DNA of 33,247 nucleotides from JAYWDA01 sp043779185 (GCA_043779185.1 JAYWEQ010000055.1:1-33247), one strand, 5' to 3'. Positions 24,151 through 32,278 are shown, numbered from the stretch's first letter. The notes: a model not told the origin generated them from the sequence alone. Numbers and translations: made by a program.

Positions 24151-24843
24151 ATGTTTATCAAAGAAACAGATATAGGATTTGAAATTAATTTCCCAGCTTT
24201 CTTTTTCTTTTTTGGGAAAAAAAATTCAAGTCTTGAGAATTTACAAAGAATTTACCCTCAGTATCAGTTCTTAAAAATTAAACAAGTTCATGGCGATCAA
24301 CTGCACAATTGGGAAAACTTTGAAGGACCCCTCGTTGAAGCCGATGGCCACTCCACCAATTTAAAAAAAGCGGCCCTGCTGATTGCAACGGCTGACTGTG
24401 CTCCCATTTTAATTGTTCATCCTCATTCAATGACAGTGATGGCTCTGCATGCCGGTTGGCGGGGCGTGGCCTCCCGAATTATTCCGCGCGCTATCCAACA
24501 ACTGGTCTCAAAGGGTGCCAACGCCGAAGAAATTTTTGTGATCGTTGGACCCCATATTCATCAGAACAGTTTCGAGGTAGAAGAAGACGTTTGTTCAAAG
24601 TTGATGGCCTCAAGTTTAAAGATTGATCCCTCAGCCCAAGCTTGGATCTCCCATTCGAATTTAAACGGAAGATTTCTTGTCGACTTAAATGCTATCGTGA
24701 AATTGCAAATCTCGGAATTTGAAATTCCTACCGATCAAGTTTTTAATTTGCTCTTAGATGCTTTTTCTGATCTTCGTTTTCATTCTTTCCGACGCGATAA
24801 AGATCAAGCCGGTCGACAACTGAGCTTCGTGGTTCGAAAATGA
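24151..24843 (+). CDS. pgeF: Laccase-domain protein PgeF (YfiH family), 230 aa
   Basis: Family enzyme with metal-ligand residues in three motifs: KQVHGDQ, TADCAPI and LHAGWRG. E. coli PgeF removes misincorporated serine from peptidoglycan precursors; related proteins have purine nucleoside phosphorylase/adenosine deaminase activity. The C-terminus FHSFRRDKDQAGRQ is a typical end. ATG 24151 has GGGGG nine bases upstream; ATG 24133 would lie inside rluD. The stop overlaps the next start by ATGA. Confidence 0.9.
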   Translation: MFIKETDIGFEINFPAFFFFFGKKNSSLENLQRIYPQYQFLKIKQVHGDQLHNWENFEGPLVEADGHSTNLKKAALLIATADCAPILIVHPHSMTVMALHAGWRGVASRIIPRAIQQLVSKGANAEEIFVIVGPHIHQNSFEVEEDVCSKLMASSLKIDPSAQAWISHSNLNGRFLVDLNAIVKLQISEFEIPTDQVFNLLLDAFSDLRFHSFRRDKDQAGRQLSFVVRK

Positions 24844-25517
24844 AGGCCCACATTCTTCAACACACACGGAGCACGACCCCAGGATCGACAATTGAGTGGT
24901 TGCGGTCTGAAAATATCCCTTTCACGGTGACACGATTTTTCGAAGCTAATGCGCTTTTGCCATCCTTAAACAGTTTTGATTTTTTAATCATTTGTGGTGG
25001 CGAAATGAATGTTGACGAAGAAGATCAGTATCCTTGGCTGAGGGCCGAAAAAGATTTTATTAAATCAGCCATAGAAAAAAATAAAAAAGTGGTCGGTCTT
25101 TGTCTTGGTGGACAACTGATGGCCGAGGCGTTAGGAGCCCATGTTGGAAAACATAAAACCTGGGAGGTTGGTTGGTGGCCTGTTCAATTAAAGTTACCGC
25201 CCACCCTCAAGATGACTCCACTAAATATTTTAACGCCTTTCCAGTATCACGGTTATTCCTTTGAAACTCCGAAAGGAGCTTTTCGTTTTGCAAGCTCGGA
25301 GGCCTGTGAACATCAGGCTTTTTTATGGGGTCAAAATGCCATTGGTTTTCAGTTTCATCCCGAGAGCACTAAGCAATGGGTCGTGGGCTGCTCTGAAGAG
25401 AACCTTCCTTCGGGGGCCTATGTTCAAACTCCTCAGCAAATGACCGCAGGCAATCAGTTGCAACCTGAACTTCAGCGTTGGTATTTCGAGATCTTGAGCT
25501 GCTTGAAAAACCCCTGA
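24840..25517 (+). CDS. Class I glutamine amidotransferase-like protein, 225 aa
   Basis: The triad-type fold is clear: nucleophile Cys88 in GLCLGGQ, and His173/Glu175 in GFQFHPES. It resembles stand-alone GMP-synthase-like amidotransferases (YjbG/YLR126C type), whose substrate is not known; some act as gamma-glutamyl hydrolases. There is no synthase partner in the window. Translationally coupled to pgeF by a four-base overlap. The next 91 bases to the promoter at 25599 hold no gene. Confidence 0.85.
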   Translation: MKAHILQHTRSTTPGSTIEWLRSENIPFTVTRFFEANALLPSLNSFDFLIICGGEMNVDEEDQYPWLRAEKDFIKSAIEKNKKVVGLCLGGQLMAEALGAHVGKHKTWEVGWWPVQLKLPPTLKMTPLNILTPFQYHGYSFETPKGAFRFASSEACEHQAFLWGQNAIGFQFHPESTKQWVVGCSEENLPSGAYVQTPQQMTAGNQLQPELQRWYFEILSCLKNP

Positions 25518-25598
25518 AACCCAAAGTGTCATTGGACCGCCTCAGGATGATGGTCGAGCTTGTTCAGTCCCTAGTTTCGTGAAGACAAAACTCTGGCT

Positions 25599-25604
25599 AT
25601 AATG
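25599..25604 (+). promoter_or_regulatory. TATAAT -10 box for the secreted two-gene operon
   Basis: A perfect -10 hexamer; the -35 is poor (TTCGTG at 25577-25582, 16 bases away). Transcription would begin near 25611, which rules out an ATG at 25609 and supports ATG 25633 as the first start. Confidence 0.5.
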
Positions 25605-25632
25605 ATTTATGATCGCAGGTAAAGAGAGTTTT

Positions 25633-25980
25633 ATGATTTTTGCTATTTTAAGCCTAGCACTGCATTTCAGCCAAAGTGCGCTCGCCAAGGAATTTGATGT
25701 GATTCCATTGAATTCAACGGCAGAGAAAGTTTTAAAAAGCAGTTCTCTTTCTGCTCAGGTCGGAAGTTTCGACCAATCACAGGTGGATTTTCATCAAAAA
25801 ACAATTCTTATTTATGAGAGAATCGCTCCCTTTATAGATTTTAAGAAAGTCGATGCTCTCGATTTTATTTATGACAGCCGCTTTCTGACAGAGTCTACAT
25901 TTGCCAATAAATATCCTGCTATTTCAAAATCTTCTTTAAGCAAAGCTCGTAGGGTGGCTTCTGAGGTTTACAGCAAATGA
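25633..25980 (+). CDS. Small exported protein of unknown function, 115 aa
   Basis: A signal peptide (MIFAILSLALHFSQSALA) is followed by about 97 soluble residues with segments FHQKTILIYERIAPFIDF and ISKSSLSKARRVASEVYSK; no cysteine in the mature part. The family is not recognised. AGAGAG at 25622-25627 supports this start. Its last bases overlap the next gene (ATGATG), so the two are co-translated; it may be a partner, chaperone or inhibitor of the caspase-like product, which is speculation based on position. Confidence 0.65.
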   Translation: MIFAILSLALHFSQSALAKEFDVIPLNSTAEKVLKSSSLSAQVGSFDQSQVDFHQKTILIYERIAPFIDFKKVDALDFIYDSRFLTESTFANKYPAISKSSLSKARRVASEVYSK

Positions 25981-27521
25981 TGAACCTGTTAGCTTTTCTT
26001 TTTATTTTGCCGACGGCGGCTTCCGCCGATGTGATCTTTGTCGATCTTAATCACGTGGCTGCAGAAATTGCTGTGGTTCGAGCGGAACTGGCTAAAAGAA
26101 AGCCACCGGAAAAACTGATTTTATTGCCTTTAGAGCATGGAAATTATGTCAGCCGAGCTGACGCCGACGCGATCTTAGATGACAAAATACAGGTCAAAGC
26201 CCAACTTTATGAGCAGAAGTGTAAAAATTCATCTTCGGATGGGTGCCAGCAAATTCAATCTGATTATTTAAATTTAAAAGAACAGAAAAAAAAACCTGAC
26301 CAAGTTTATAACGTCGATGCTTTGCAAAAAGATTTTGCTTCGTTGCCCGCAGGAACAGTTTCTTCAGTCATGGTTTCGGGTCACCATGTTCGGCAGGATA
26401 ACGATCACTCGTCACAATTTTATGGTGAATTTGGAAATATTCCAGTCGACGGATTCTTGGAGGCCGTTAAGTCTTTAAAGGGGCGCGATCAGGTCTCGTC
26501 GGTTTACCTTTTGGGCTGCCGGTCAGCGATTCCTGAGGACCTTGGTGGTGTTTGGAAGACAGCTTTTCCTAACGCTAATTATATTGTCGGTTATGAAAAT
26601 ACGGGGTTTCTGAAAGACAATCCCAGCGGTCATACTTTTATTAGAAAGGCGATGAACGCCGAAAAATCTATCTTAGCTTCAACCTCCACTCAGGAGGCGA
26701 TCAATAAGTTTCAGGCTATTTCTCCAAAAAATAGCACCTATGGAACAGCGGCCTGCCTGACGCTTCCGAAAAGTTCCTCACCAATTTTTATCTCTTCCAG
26801 CAAAGGGTCAAGTGACCTTTCTAACAAATTAGGTTGCGCCGGCACCTCCGAAAAAGTCAAAGTTGCGATCGAATATATGAAGTGTGTTGAAAGCAGCCAA
26901 TCCAATGTAAGTTGCCCTTTAAAAGATGTTTCCAAAGTCAGTGTGCTAGCAAAAAAAGAGTGCGACTTTCAAATCCCTCAGCAGTTGAATGAGGCCGTGA
27001 AGTTTAGGTCCCAACAGAAAGTTTTAGAAAATTTAATGAACCCTGGCGCAAAAGTTAATTTTTCGACAATATTTTCAAAAGCGCCTGAAAGTTTAAAGAA
27101 AGATCTGCATCTGAGTGAGCCTCCAGCCAGCTTAAACGACGCTAAATCAAAACTTGAAGCGATTAAAAAATCGATCGACGCTGAATTTGATTTTAATAAA
27201 ATCAGTAAAGCTGATATCTCGACTTTAAATGAGCGCGCCCAAACGAAACTTTTTTTTGATAATGCTTATTTGGCTGTTTCTAATCTTGATATCGCTAAAT
27301 ACGACGCTTTACTGTCTTCGATGGAATACCCGATGACTGATCGCGGTGGCATTCTAAGGGCAGAAGCCTTTCAACAAAAAGCCGAAGTTGATAAATCCTT
27401 GGATTATGCTGAAAGAATTAAAGAAGTTGAATCCCAGTTGGGCACAGCGCCTAGCGGAGACGCCCGCGGGGCACTTCGTAAAGAAGTCGAAGCCCTTAAA
27501 AACTACTCATCCAGAAATTAA
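25977..27521 (+). CDS. Exported protein with caspase-like (clan CD) signature, 514 aa
   Basis: A signal peptide (MMNLLAFLFILPTAASA) leads into a domain with two strand-plus-residue motifs: SSVMVSGHHVR, giving His136, and SSVYLLGCRSA, giving Cys181. Hydrophobic strand then Gly-His, and hydrophobic strand then Cys about 45 residues later, is the pattern of clan CD cysteine peptidases (caspases, gingipains, separase). The remaining 300 residues are helical and Lys-rich with paired cysteines (CLTLPK, LGCAGTS, MKCVESS, NVSCPL, KKECDF). Catalytic activity is not proven; it might be a pseudo-enzyme or a related Rossmann-like domain. The ATG overlaps the stop of the upstream small secreted gene. Confidence 0.6.
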   Translation: MMNLLAFLFILPTAASADVIFVDLNHVAAEIAVVRAELAKRKPPEKLILLPLEHGNYVSRADADAILDDKIQVKAQLYEQKCKNSSSDGCQQIQSDYLNLKEQKKKPDQVYNVDALQKDFASLPAGTVSSVMVSGHHVRQDNDHSSQFYGEFGNIPVDGFLEAVKSLKGRDQVSSVYLLGCRSAIPEDLGGVWKTAFPNANYIVGYENTGFLKDNPSGHTFIRKAMNAEKSILASTSTQEAINKFQAISPKNSTYGTAACLTLPKSSSPIFISSSKGSSDLSNKLGCAGTSEKVKVAIEYMKCVESSQSNVSCPLKDVSKVSVLAKKECDFQIPQQLNEAVKFRSQQKVLENLMNPGAKVNFSTIFSKAPESLKKDLHLSEPPASLNDAKSKLEAIKKSIDAEFDFNKISKADISTLNERAQTKLFFDNAYLAVSNLDIAKYDALLSSMEYPMTDRGGILRAEAFQQKAEVDKSLDYAERIKEVESQLGTAPSGDARGALRKEVEALKNYSSRN

Positions 27522-27534
27522 CCATAGAGTTAAA

Positions 27535-27610
<76 letters not shown>

Positions 27611-27649
27611 ACGCGCGGAAATCTTAGTTACCTTTAGGCGTCAAATGAG

Positions 27650-28819
27650 TCAACCTTTGATCTTATCAAATGCCTGTTTCAGATCCTGTAAAAGGTCTTC
27701 CAGATCCTCAACTCCCACAGACAAGCGAATCAGCGAATCATCAATTCCTAAGCTCTTTCGCATCTCTGGCGGAACGGACGCGTGCGTCATGATGGCCGGA
27801 TGTTCAATCAGTGATTCAACTCCGCCCAAGGATTCCGCCAGGGCAAAAACATTCACGCTTTCAAGAAAGGTTCGAGCCGCCACCAAGCCGCCCTTGATAT
27901 AAAAAGTGATCATCCCACCCATGCCAAGCATCTGCTCTTTTGCTAAAGAATGCTGTGGGTGCGACTTCAGACCCGGATAAATCACCTTGTCGACCTTTGC
28001 ATGACCTTCTAAAAAGTCGGCAATAGCGATCGCATTTTTTTCGTGGGCTTTCATCCGAAGTGGCAGCGTTTTTAAGCTTCGTAAGCACAAAAAAGCATCA
28101 AAAGCGGAACCGATTCCACCCATCGAATTGCTTAAGAAACCCAATTTTTCAGCCAAATCCGAACGATCGGTAACAGCAACACCGCCCACAACATCACTGT
28201 GGCCGCCAATATATTTTGTTGCAGAGTGAACAACGATATCAGCCCCCAGTGCTAAGGGCCGCTGAAAATAGGGACTCATAAAAGTGTTATCGACGACAGT
28301 GATGATCCCTTTTTGTGCGGCCATCGCAGCAATCGCTTTAATATCTACTAATTTTAAAGTCGGATTGGTCGGAGTTTCCAACCACACAAGCTTTGTGTTT
28401 GGCTTGACGGCATTTTTAAAATTTTCAGGCTTGGTCAAATCAATATAAGAAAATTCAGTCCCATTATTTTTTAAAACTTTATCAAACAATCTAAAAGTTC
28501 CACCGTACATATCATCCCCGGCAATGACATGGTCCCCTTGCTTTAAAATATGCATGATCGTTGTCGTCGCCGCACAACCCGAGGCAAAAGCAAATCCATA
28601 CTTGCCGCCCTCAAGGCTAGCCATACAATTTTCGTAGGCTTTCCTTGTCGGATTGTGAGTTCGAGAATACTCCCAACCTTTATGAACTCCCGGAGACTCT
28701 TGAACATAAGTCGATGTCAAATAAACGGGTGTCATAATTGCGCCCGTCGTTGGGTCCGGCTCTTGGCCCGCATGAATGGCGCGCGTCGCAAATCCTAAAT
28801 TATCCATTTTCTTTTTCAT
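27650..28819 (-). CDS. Cys/Met metabolism PLP enzyme, cystathionine gamma-lyase/synthase type, 389 aa
   Basis: Fold-type I PLP enzyme. The PLP lysine is Lys202 in HSATKYIGGHSD; YSRTHNPTR, FASGCAATTT, LETPTNPT and VESLIEHPAIMTHA are family motifs. With the adjacent cystathionine beta-synthase-type gene, it most likely acts as gamma-lyase (cystathionine to cysteine) in reverse transsulfuration; gamma-synthase cannot be excluded by motifs alone. The start overlaps the beta-synthase stop by one base (TAATG), and GGAG is six bases upstream. It is the last gene of its unit, 39 bases before the tRNA. Confidence 0.9.
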   Translation of the reverse strand: MKKKMDNLGFATRAIHAGQEPDPTTGAIMTPVYLTSTYVQESPGVHKGWEYSRTHNPTRKAYENCMASLEGGKYGFAFASGCAATTTIMHILKQGDHVIAGDDMYGGTFRLFDKVLKNNGTEFSYIDLTKPENFKNAVKPNTKLVWLETPTNPTLKLVDIKAIAAMAAQKGIITVVDNTFMSPYFQRPLALGADIVVHSATKYIGGHSDVVGGVAVTDRSDLAEKLGFLSNSMGGIGSAFDAFLCLRSLKTLPLRMKAHEKNAIAIADFLEGHAKVDKVIYPGLKSHPQHSLAKEQMLGMGGMITFYIKGGLVAARTFLESVNVFALAESLGGVESLIEHPAIMTHASVPPEMRKSLGIDDSLIRLSVGVEDLEDLLQDLKQAFDKIKG

Positions 28820-29865
28820 TAAAAACTCCAGCCCATTTCTTTGTACAGATCTTCGGCCATCATGATTTGATTAAATGCTTTCTTAAGGTCTTTGTTCTCT
28901 AAAAGATGGTTATCAATCATCCATTGATCATTAAAGGCTTTGCTTAAATAAGCTTTTCCACTGTCTGCTAGCATGACAAGAATTTTTGAAGGCTTTGTCA
29001 GCGTTTGAGCAAACTTCATCGCACCAACAAGGGCTAATCCACTGGATGGACCCACGCAAAGAGCCTCTTCGGCGATTAATTTTCGAGTCATCGCAAAAGC
29101 TTCTGTGTCGTTCACCTGAACAATGGCATCAATCACGTCCATATGAACGTTGTCGGGTAGCATGTCCTCGCCGACTCCTTCAACTTTGTAAGGAGCCGGA
29201 GGATTCACCACTTTTTTGTGATAATAAAGATCGTAAAGAATACTTCCTACAGGGTCGGTGCAAACAATTTTCACGTTGGGGTTTTTTTCTTTGAGGTAAC
29301 GACCGACACCAGAAATGGTACCACCTGTTCCTGCTCCCGCTGCAAAAACATCAATTTGACCCTCCATTTGTTTCCAAATTTCGGGACCCGTCACTTTATA
29401 GTGTTGTTTAACGTTGTCCGGGTTGTGATATTGGTTCGCGTAGAAACAGTTCTTAGTTTTTTCCACCAACATTTTTGCAACCGATAAATAACTTCGAGGA
29501 TCCTCGGGCTCAACAGCTGTTGGCGTGATTACAACGCGAGCTCCATAAGCCCTTAAGATGGCCCTTTTTTCTTCGCTGATCTTATCCGGCATCACAAAAA
29601 TGCATTTGTAACCCTTTACAACGGCGACAAGAGCTAAACCAAGGCCTGTATTTCCAGAGGTGGCCTCAATAATAGTTCCACCTGGCTTTAATTCGCCTCT
29701 TTTTTCTGCGGCTTCAACCATCGCATAAGCAATTCGATCTTTGACGCTGCCACCAGGATTAAAATATTCCATTTTGGCGTAGAATTCATGAGGACCAGAC
29801 ATTGATTTATTCAATTTGATGATAGGCGTGTTGCCGATGGTCTCGATGACAGAATTGTAAATCAT
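28819..29865 (-). CDS. Cystathionine beta-synthase-type PLP enzyme, 348 aa
   Basis: Fold-type II PLP enzyme: Lys42 in NPGGSVKDR, the substrate loop TSGNTG, and AGAGTGGTISG for the phosphate. YLSKAFNDQWM near the C-terminus matches cystathionine beta-synthase more than O-acetylserine sulfhydrylase, as does PVGSILY. There is no CBS regulatory domain, as in many bacterial forms. Condenses homocysteine and serine. The ribosome binding site GAGGG overlaps the stop of the 60-residue gene upstream, suggesting coupling. Confidence 0.9.
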   Translation of the reverse strand: MIYNSVIETIGNTPIIKLNKSMSGPHEFYAKMEYFNPGGSVKDRIAYAMVEAAEKRGELKPGGTIIEATSGNTGLGLALVAVVKGYKCIFVMPDKISEEKRAILRAYGARVVITPTAVEPEDPRSYLSVAKMLVEKTKNCFYANQYHNPDNVKQHYKVTGPEIWKQMEGQIDVFAAGAGTGGTISGVGRYLKEKNPNVKIVCTDPVGSILYDLYYHKKVVNPPAPYKVEGVGEDMLPDNVHMDVIDAIVQVNDTEAFAMTRKLIAEEALCVGPSSGLALVGAMKFAQTLTKPSKILVMLADSGKAYLSKAFNDQWMIDNHLLENKDLKKAFNQIMMAEDLYKEMGWSF

Positions 29866-29868
29866 AGA

Positions 29869-30051
29869 TTATCCCTCAAAAAAGAAGCCGTGAGCTGATT
29901 TAAGAACAAAATCAAGCTGCTCAATAGGATCCGGACGATAAGGGAGGCCTAATTTAGACGTTAGATCGCGAACACGATCTTGATTAGGTTTATTTTTCAT
30001 CAACTCATCAACCAATTCTTGGAAATCGAGTTGTTTTACGTTGGGCTCCAT
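29869..30051 (-). CDS. Small conserved-looking protein, 60 aa
   Basis: Encodes an acidic/basic mixed, soluble protein (MEPNVKQLDFQELVDELMKN, ending SAHGFFFEG) without cysteine, signal or membrane segment. GGAG lies about six bases upstream of ATG 30051; a GTG directly before it is also in frame. Only three bases separate it from the beta-synthase gene, whose ribosome binding site covers its stop. It may regulate or assist the transsulfuration genes; no family is recognised. Confidence 0.6.
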   Translation of the reverse strand: MEPNVKQLDFQELVDELMKNKPNQDRVRDLTSKLGLPYRPDPIEQLDFVLKSAHGFFFEG

Positions 30052-30110
30052 CACATTCTCCAGAATGAGGATATTTACCTATAGTTGGGTTGGAACTTCA
30101 AGAACTTTGC

Positions 30111-30548
30111 CTAATTTGCGCCCATCGCTTCAAGGAAGCGACTTAAAATGGGTCCGAACAATAAAATCATGAACGCGGGCAGTTGAAACAACAAAAGTGG
30201 CACCAATAAAATAAACGGCAATCGCCCCAAAGACTGACTGAGCGAGTGTTCGCAGGCTTTAATGATTTCTGTTTCAAGCTCTCCTAAAAAGCCATAAATG
30301 GGCTCACCCTTAAGGCCGCGCTCTAATGTTTGCAGTAAAATATTTCGATAGATTGAGCTTTGATTTTGCAGGACTGATTCTGTTGATAAGCCTTGTTGCC
30401 ATAAATTAAACCATCTCGACACTTCATCTCGAAACAAAGTCTCTTCGCTTCTTAGATATTCAGTAATTCCAATTTTGGTGGATTGGCCGCGCTCTAAGTG
30501 GCGCTTCACAATGAGTAAAAGCAATAAGGCGGGGTTCATACTTTCCAT
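30111..30548 (-). CDS. Short TadC/GspF-like membrane protein, 145 aa
   Basis: The C-terminus has two closely spaced hydrophobic segments (LPFILLVPLLLFQLPAFMIL and LFGPILSRFLEAM) with the LP-x-x-x-LL / LPA pattern of TadC-type platform proteins. The preceding helical part (LERGLKGEPIYGFLGELETE) fits a single GspF (T2SSF) domain. At 145 residues it is about half a usual TadC, lacking the N-terminal membrane spans. ATG 30548 has GGAG six bases upstream and overlaps the larger gene by 13 bases. Confidence 0.6.
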   Translation of the reverse strand: MESMNPALLLLLIVKRHLERGQSTKIGITEYLRSEETLFRDEVSRWFNLWQQGLSTESVLQNQSSIYRNILLQTLERGLKGEPIYGFLGELETEIIKACEHSLSQSLGRLPFILLVPLLLFQLPAFMILLFGPILSRFLEAMGAN

Positions 30549-31270
30549 TTCAATCTCCGTCCTAAAGTAAAAACAAGAATCAATCCGACGCTAAAAAGAG
30601 CTGCAGAAAATAAAACCAGGGCTAAATGGTCTTTAAATCCAAATTCAAAAGCATTAAAAAGCATCAAAGAAACATATAAAATGGTCATTACGGTGGCTTG
30701 AATGCGGGTTTGTTGTGAAATTTGTCCGGACTTACGTCGAAAATCTTCTTGTACTTTATAATGCCACCGGAGCGACTTTAACTGCTCTAAAGTTTTGTTT
30801 CGACCTTGATCAATCCACCTTAATTCATCAAATAAGTGACAAAGTACGCCAGATTGAAGGTTGATTTCGTCCGATGATAGGATCAACGAAGAACAAGCTT
30901 TCAGAAGCTCGTATTTCTTCCATCCGGAGAACCTTTGAGCACTTTCTTTCGCTGCATTTCGAAGTGGAATTCCGGTCTGAATGGATAAAATTGTGTGATC
31001 TAAAAACGGCACAACAATCCGCTGCAACTGGCTCTCAAGGTGGGTTTGAAGCCAATGAGGAGCCGACAATAAGAGGATGATCATCAACAGTTGATAGCAC
31101 CAGATGATGATCACTGATGAGACAACCAGTGGGATGATCAAATCAAAAAATAAAACGATGGCGTGAGCCCTCATTTGAATGTTTTTTTCTAGATTAAAGC
31201 GATCAAAGAGTGCCGAAAACAGTCGAATCTTGATTGCATATCCGAAAAAGCAGATTAGAAACGGAAACAT
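30536..31270 (-). CDS. TadB/GspF-like membrane protein, 244 aa
   Basis: Predicted inner-membrane protein with hydrophobic segments near residues 1-20, 37-75, 194-210 and 217-235. The cytoplasmic middle (FLDHTILSIQTGIPLRNAAKES, then LKSLRWHYKVQEDFRRKSGQIS) resembles the TadB/GspF domain: 'a-x-x-G-x-x-L-x-x-A' and 'E-x-F-R-R-K-S-G'. With the next gene it forms a minimal platform pair. No TadA-type ATPase, pilin or secretin is in the window. GGGAG precedes the start. Confidence 0.6.
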   Translation of the reverse strand: MFPFLICFFGYAIKIRLFSALFDRFNLEKNIQMRAHAIVLFFDLIIPLVVSSVIIIWCYQLLMIILLLSAPHWLQTHLESQLQRIVVPFLDHTILSIQTGIPLRNAAKESAQRFSGWKKYELLKACSSLILSSDEINLQSGVLCHLFDELRWIDQGRNKTLEQLKSLRWHYKVQEDFRRKSGQISQQTRIQATVMTILYVSLMLFNAFEFGFKDHLALVLFSAALFSVGLILVFTLGRRLKWKV

Positions 31271-31353
31271 TTTTTGTTCTCCCGGTTTTCAACCTTGATT
31301 AGCAAAAATAATACTCATCGAATTTTTTTTATTGACGAGAGCTGTTGAAGTTG

Positions 31354-31421
31354 GAACACTTATGGTTAAGAGGTGTTCTAAGGGAAGGAACATTAAATTT
31401 AAATGATCCACTTTGTGGGTC
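31354..31421 (+). promoter_or_regulatory. Two stem-loops in the leader of the 24-residue gene
   Basis: GAACACTT (31354-31361) pairs with AGGTGTTC (31371-31378) with one wobble, and GATCCAC (31405-31411) with GTGGGTC (31415-31421) around TTT, also with one wobble. TTGACG at 31332-31337 may be a -35, but no good -10 is seen at the right distance. The 192-base gap from 31271 to 31462 holds no other gene. Confidence 0.35.
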
Positions 31422-31462
31422 AAAATAATTTGCCGTTAGTGCAAAGCAACCAGGAGGATTCC

Positions 31463-31537
31463 ATGGCTAAGAAGAAAAAAGCTACTAAGAAAGCTGCTAA
31501 AAAAGCTACTAAGAAAAAAGCTACTAAGAAGAAGTAG
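31463..31537 (+). CDS. Lys/Ala/Thr-repeat microprotein, 24 aa
   Basis: MAKKKKATKKAAKKATKKKA then TKKK: about 60% lysine, the rest Ala and Thr, like the tails of histone H1 or bacterial Hc1-type proteins. A near-perfect ribosome binding site (AGGAGG, six bases before ATG) and the terminator 24 bases after the stop frame it as a real transcription unit. DNA or RNA binding is the simplest guess. It could also be the coding part of a small regulatory RNA. Confidence 0.65.
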   Translation: MAKKKKATKKAAKKATKKKATKKK

Positions 31538-31560
31538 TTGCTTTCGTACCCTATAGGTAC

Positions 31561-31594
31561 AAAAAAACCCCTGGCACAACCAGGGGTTTTTTAT
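31561..31594. terminator. Bidirectional rho-independent terminator
   Basis: CCCCTGG (31568-31574) pairs with CCAGGGG (31580-31586) around CACAA, with an A-run before and a T-run after. It ends the microprotein transcript on the plus strand and the outer-membrane protein/mla transcript on the minus strand. A five-base stem, GTACC/GGTAC at 31546-31560, lies beside it. Confidence 0.9.
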
Positions 31595-31627
31595 TTTAAG
31601 GCCTCTCCGCCCAACCCTCACTTTGGC

Positions 31628-32266
31628 TTAGAAGTAGTAAATAGAGCCCAGGGTCCCCGTGGGAATAATCGATGGGTTGGAAAATGCTGATAGCAAAGCA
31701 AACTCAGCAAAAAAAGACAGCCCCATCAGATCGCCAGATAATTGGTGATACTGCATTCCTGCTGAAACCGTCAAAAAATCCACACCGAAGCGGCCGGACG
31801 CACGATCTGAATCATTCAGGACACGATCTAAGATCAACGAGTTTTTATACTCAGAAGGACTGCTTGAATTATACCAACGTGACCAGCCTGCTGTTGTATA
31901 CGGCGTTAAATAGGGCCCTTCAAAACTGTGACGCCATAAAACTTGGAATGTTCCATATCCAGTTCCGGTGCCAACGCCGGCAATCACTGAGTTTTCTGCA
32001 TCAACATTAATTTCCAGATCTAAGCCAGCGACACCCAATCCGCCACCCAGCTGCGTTCCCAAGCCAATTTTTCTATCTTCACGCAATTTCAAATTCGAAC
32101 TGTAATGTGAAGATTGATCCAGCTCTGTGTGCGCGTAATTCACTGCACTTTGAATCATTGGATCCTGTTTAACAGTTGTGACGGACCCAGAGTCTTGAGC
32201 AAAGGCTGGTACCTGGGTGACAATTAAAACAAGGCCAATAGAAAAAAACAGCTTCAAAACTTGCAT
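31628..32266 (-). CDS. Small outer-membrane protein, 212 aa
   Basis: Signal peptide MQVLKLFFSIGLVLIVTQVPAFA, then amphipathic strands (GLGVAGLDLEINV, GYGTFQVLWRHSFEGPYLTPY, TVSAGMQYHQL) and a terminal phenylalanine, pointing to an eight-stranded barrel inserted by BAM. The family is not recognised. A strong ribosome binding site (GGAGGA) precedes the start, and the gene lies 12 bases after the mlaD stop, so it is likely in the mla operon. Confidence 0.7.
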   Translation of the reverse strand: MQVLKLFFSIGLVLIVTQVPAFAQDSGSVTTVKQDPMIQSAVNYAHTELDQSSHYSSNLKLREDRKIGLGTQLGGGLGVAGLDLEINVDAENSVIAGVGTGTGYGTFQVLWRHSFEGPYLTPYTTAGWSRWYNSSSPSEYKNSLILDRVLNDSDRASGRFGVDFLTVSAGMQYHQLSGDLMGLSFFAEFALLSAFSNPSIIPTGTLGSIYYF

Positions 32267-32278
32267 GGGTCCTCCGAT

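Noticed and set aside
27611..27660. Separate promoter for tRNA-Phe
   Set aside because: TAAGAT at 27621-27626 is a fair -10, but no -35 lies at the right distance; read-through from the transsulfuration genes is equally possible.
30072..30101. Promoter for the transsulfuration operon (TTGAAG, 18 bases, TAAATA on the minus strand)
   Set aside because: Both hexamers are weak matches, so it was not listed as a feature.
31466..31534. Tandem AAG/GCT-type DNA repeat or CRISPR-like array
   Set aside because: The repetition is explained by the Lys/Ala/Thr coding of the microprotein; there are no spacers.
31436..31621. 61-codon minus-strand frame over the microprotein and terminator
   Set aside because: Runs through the terminator hairpin and is the complement of the Lys-rich gene (Phe/Leu/Ser-rich).
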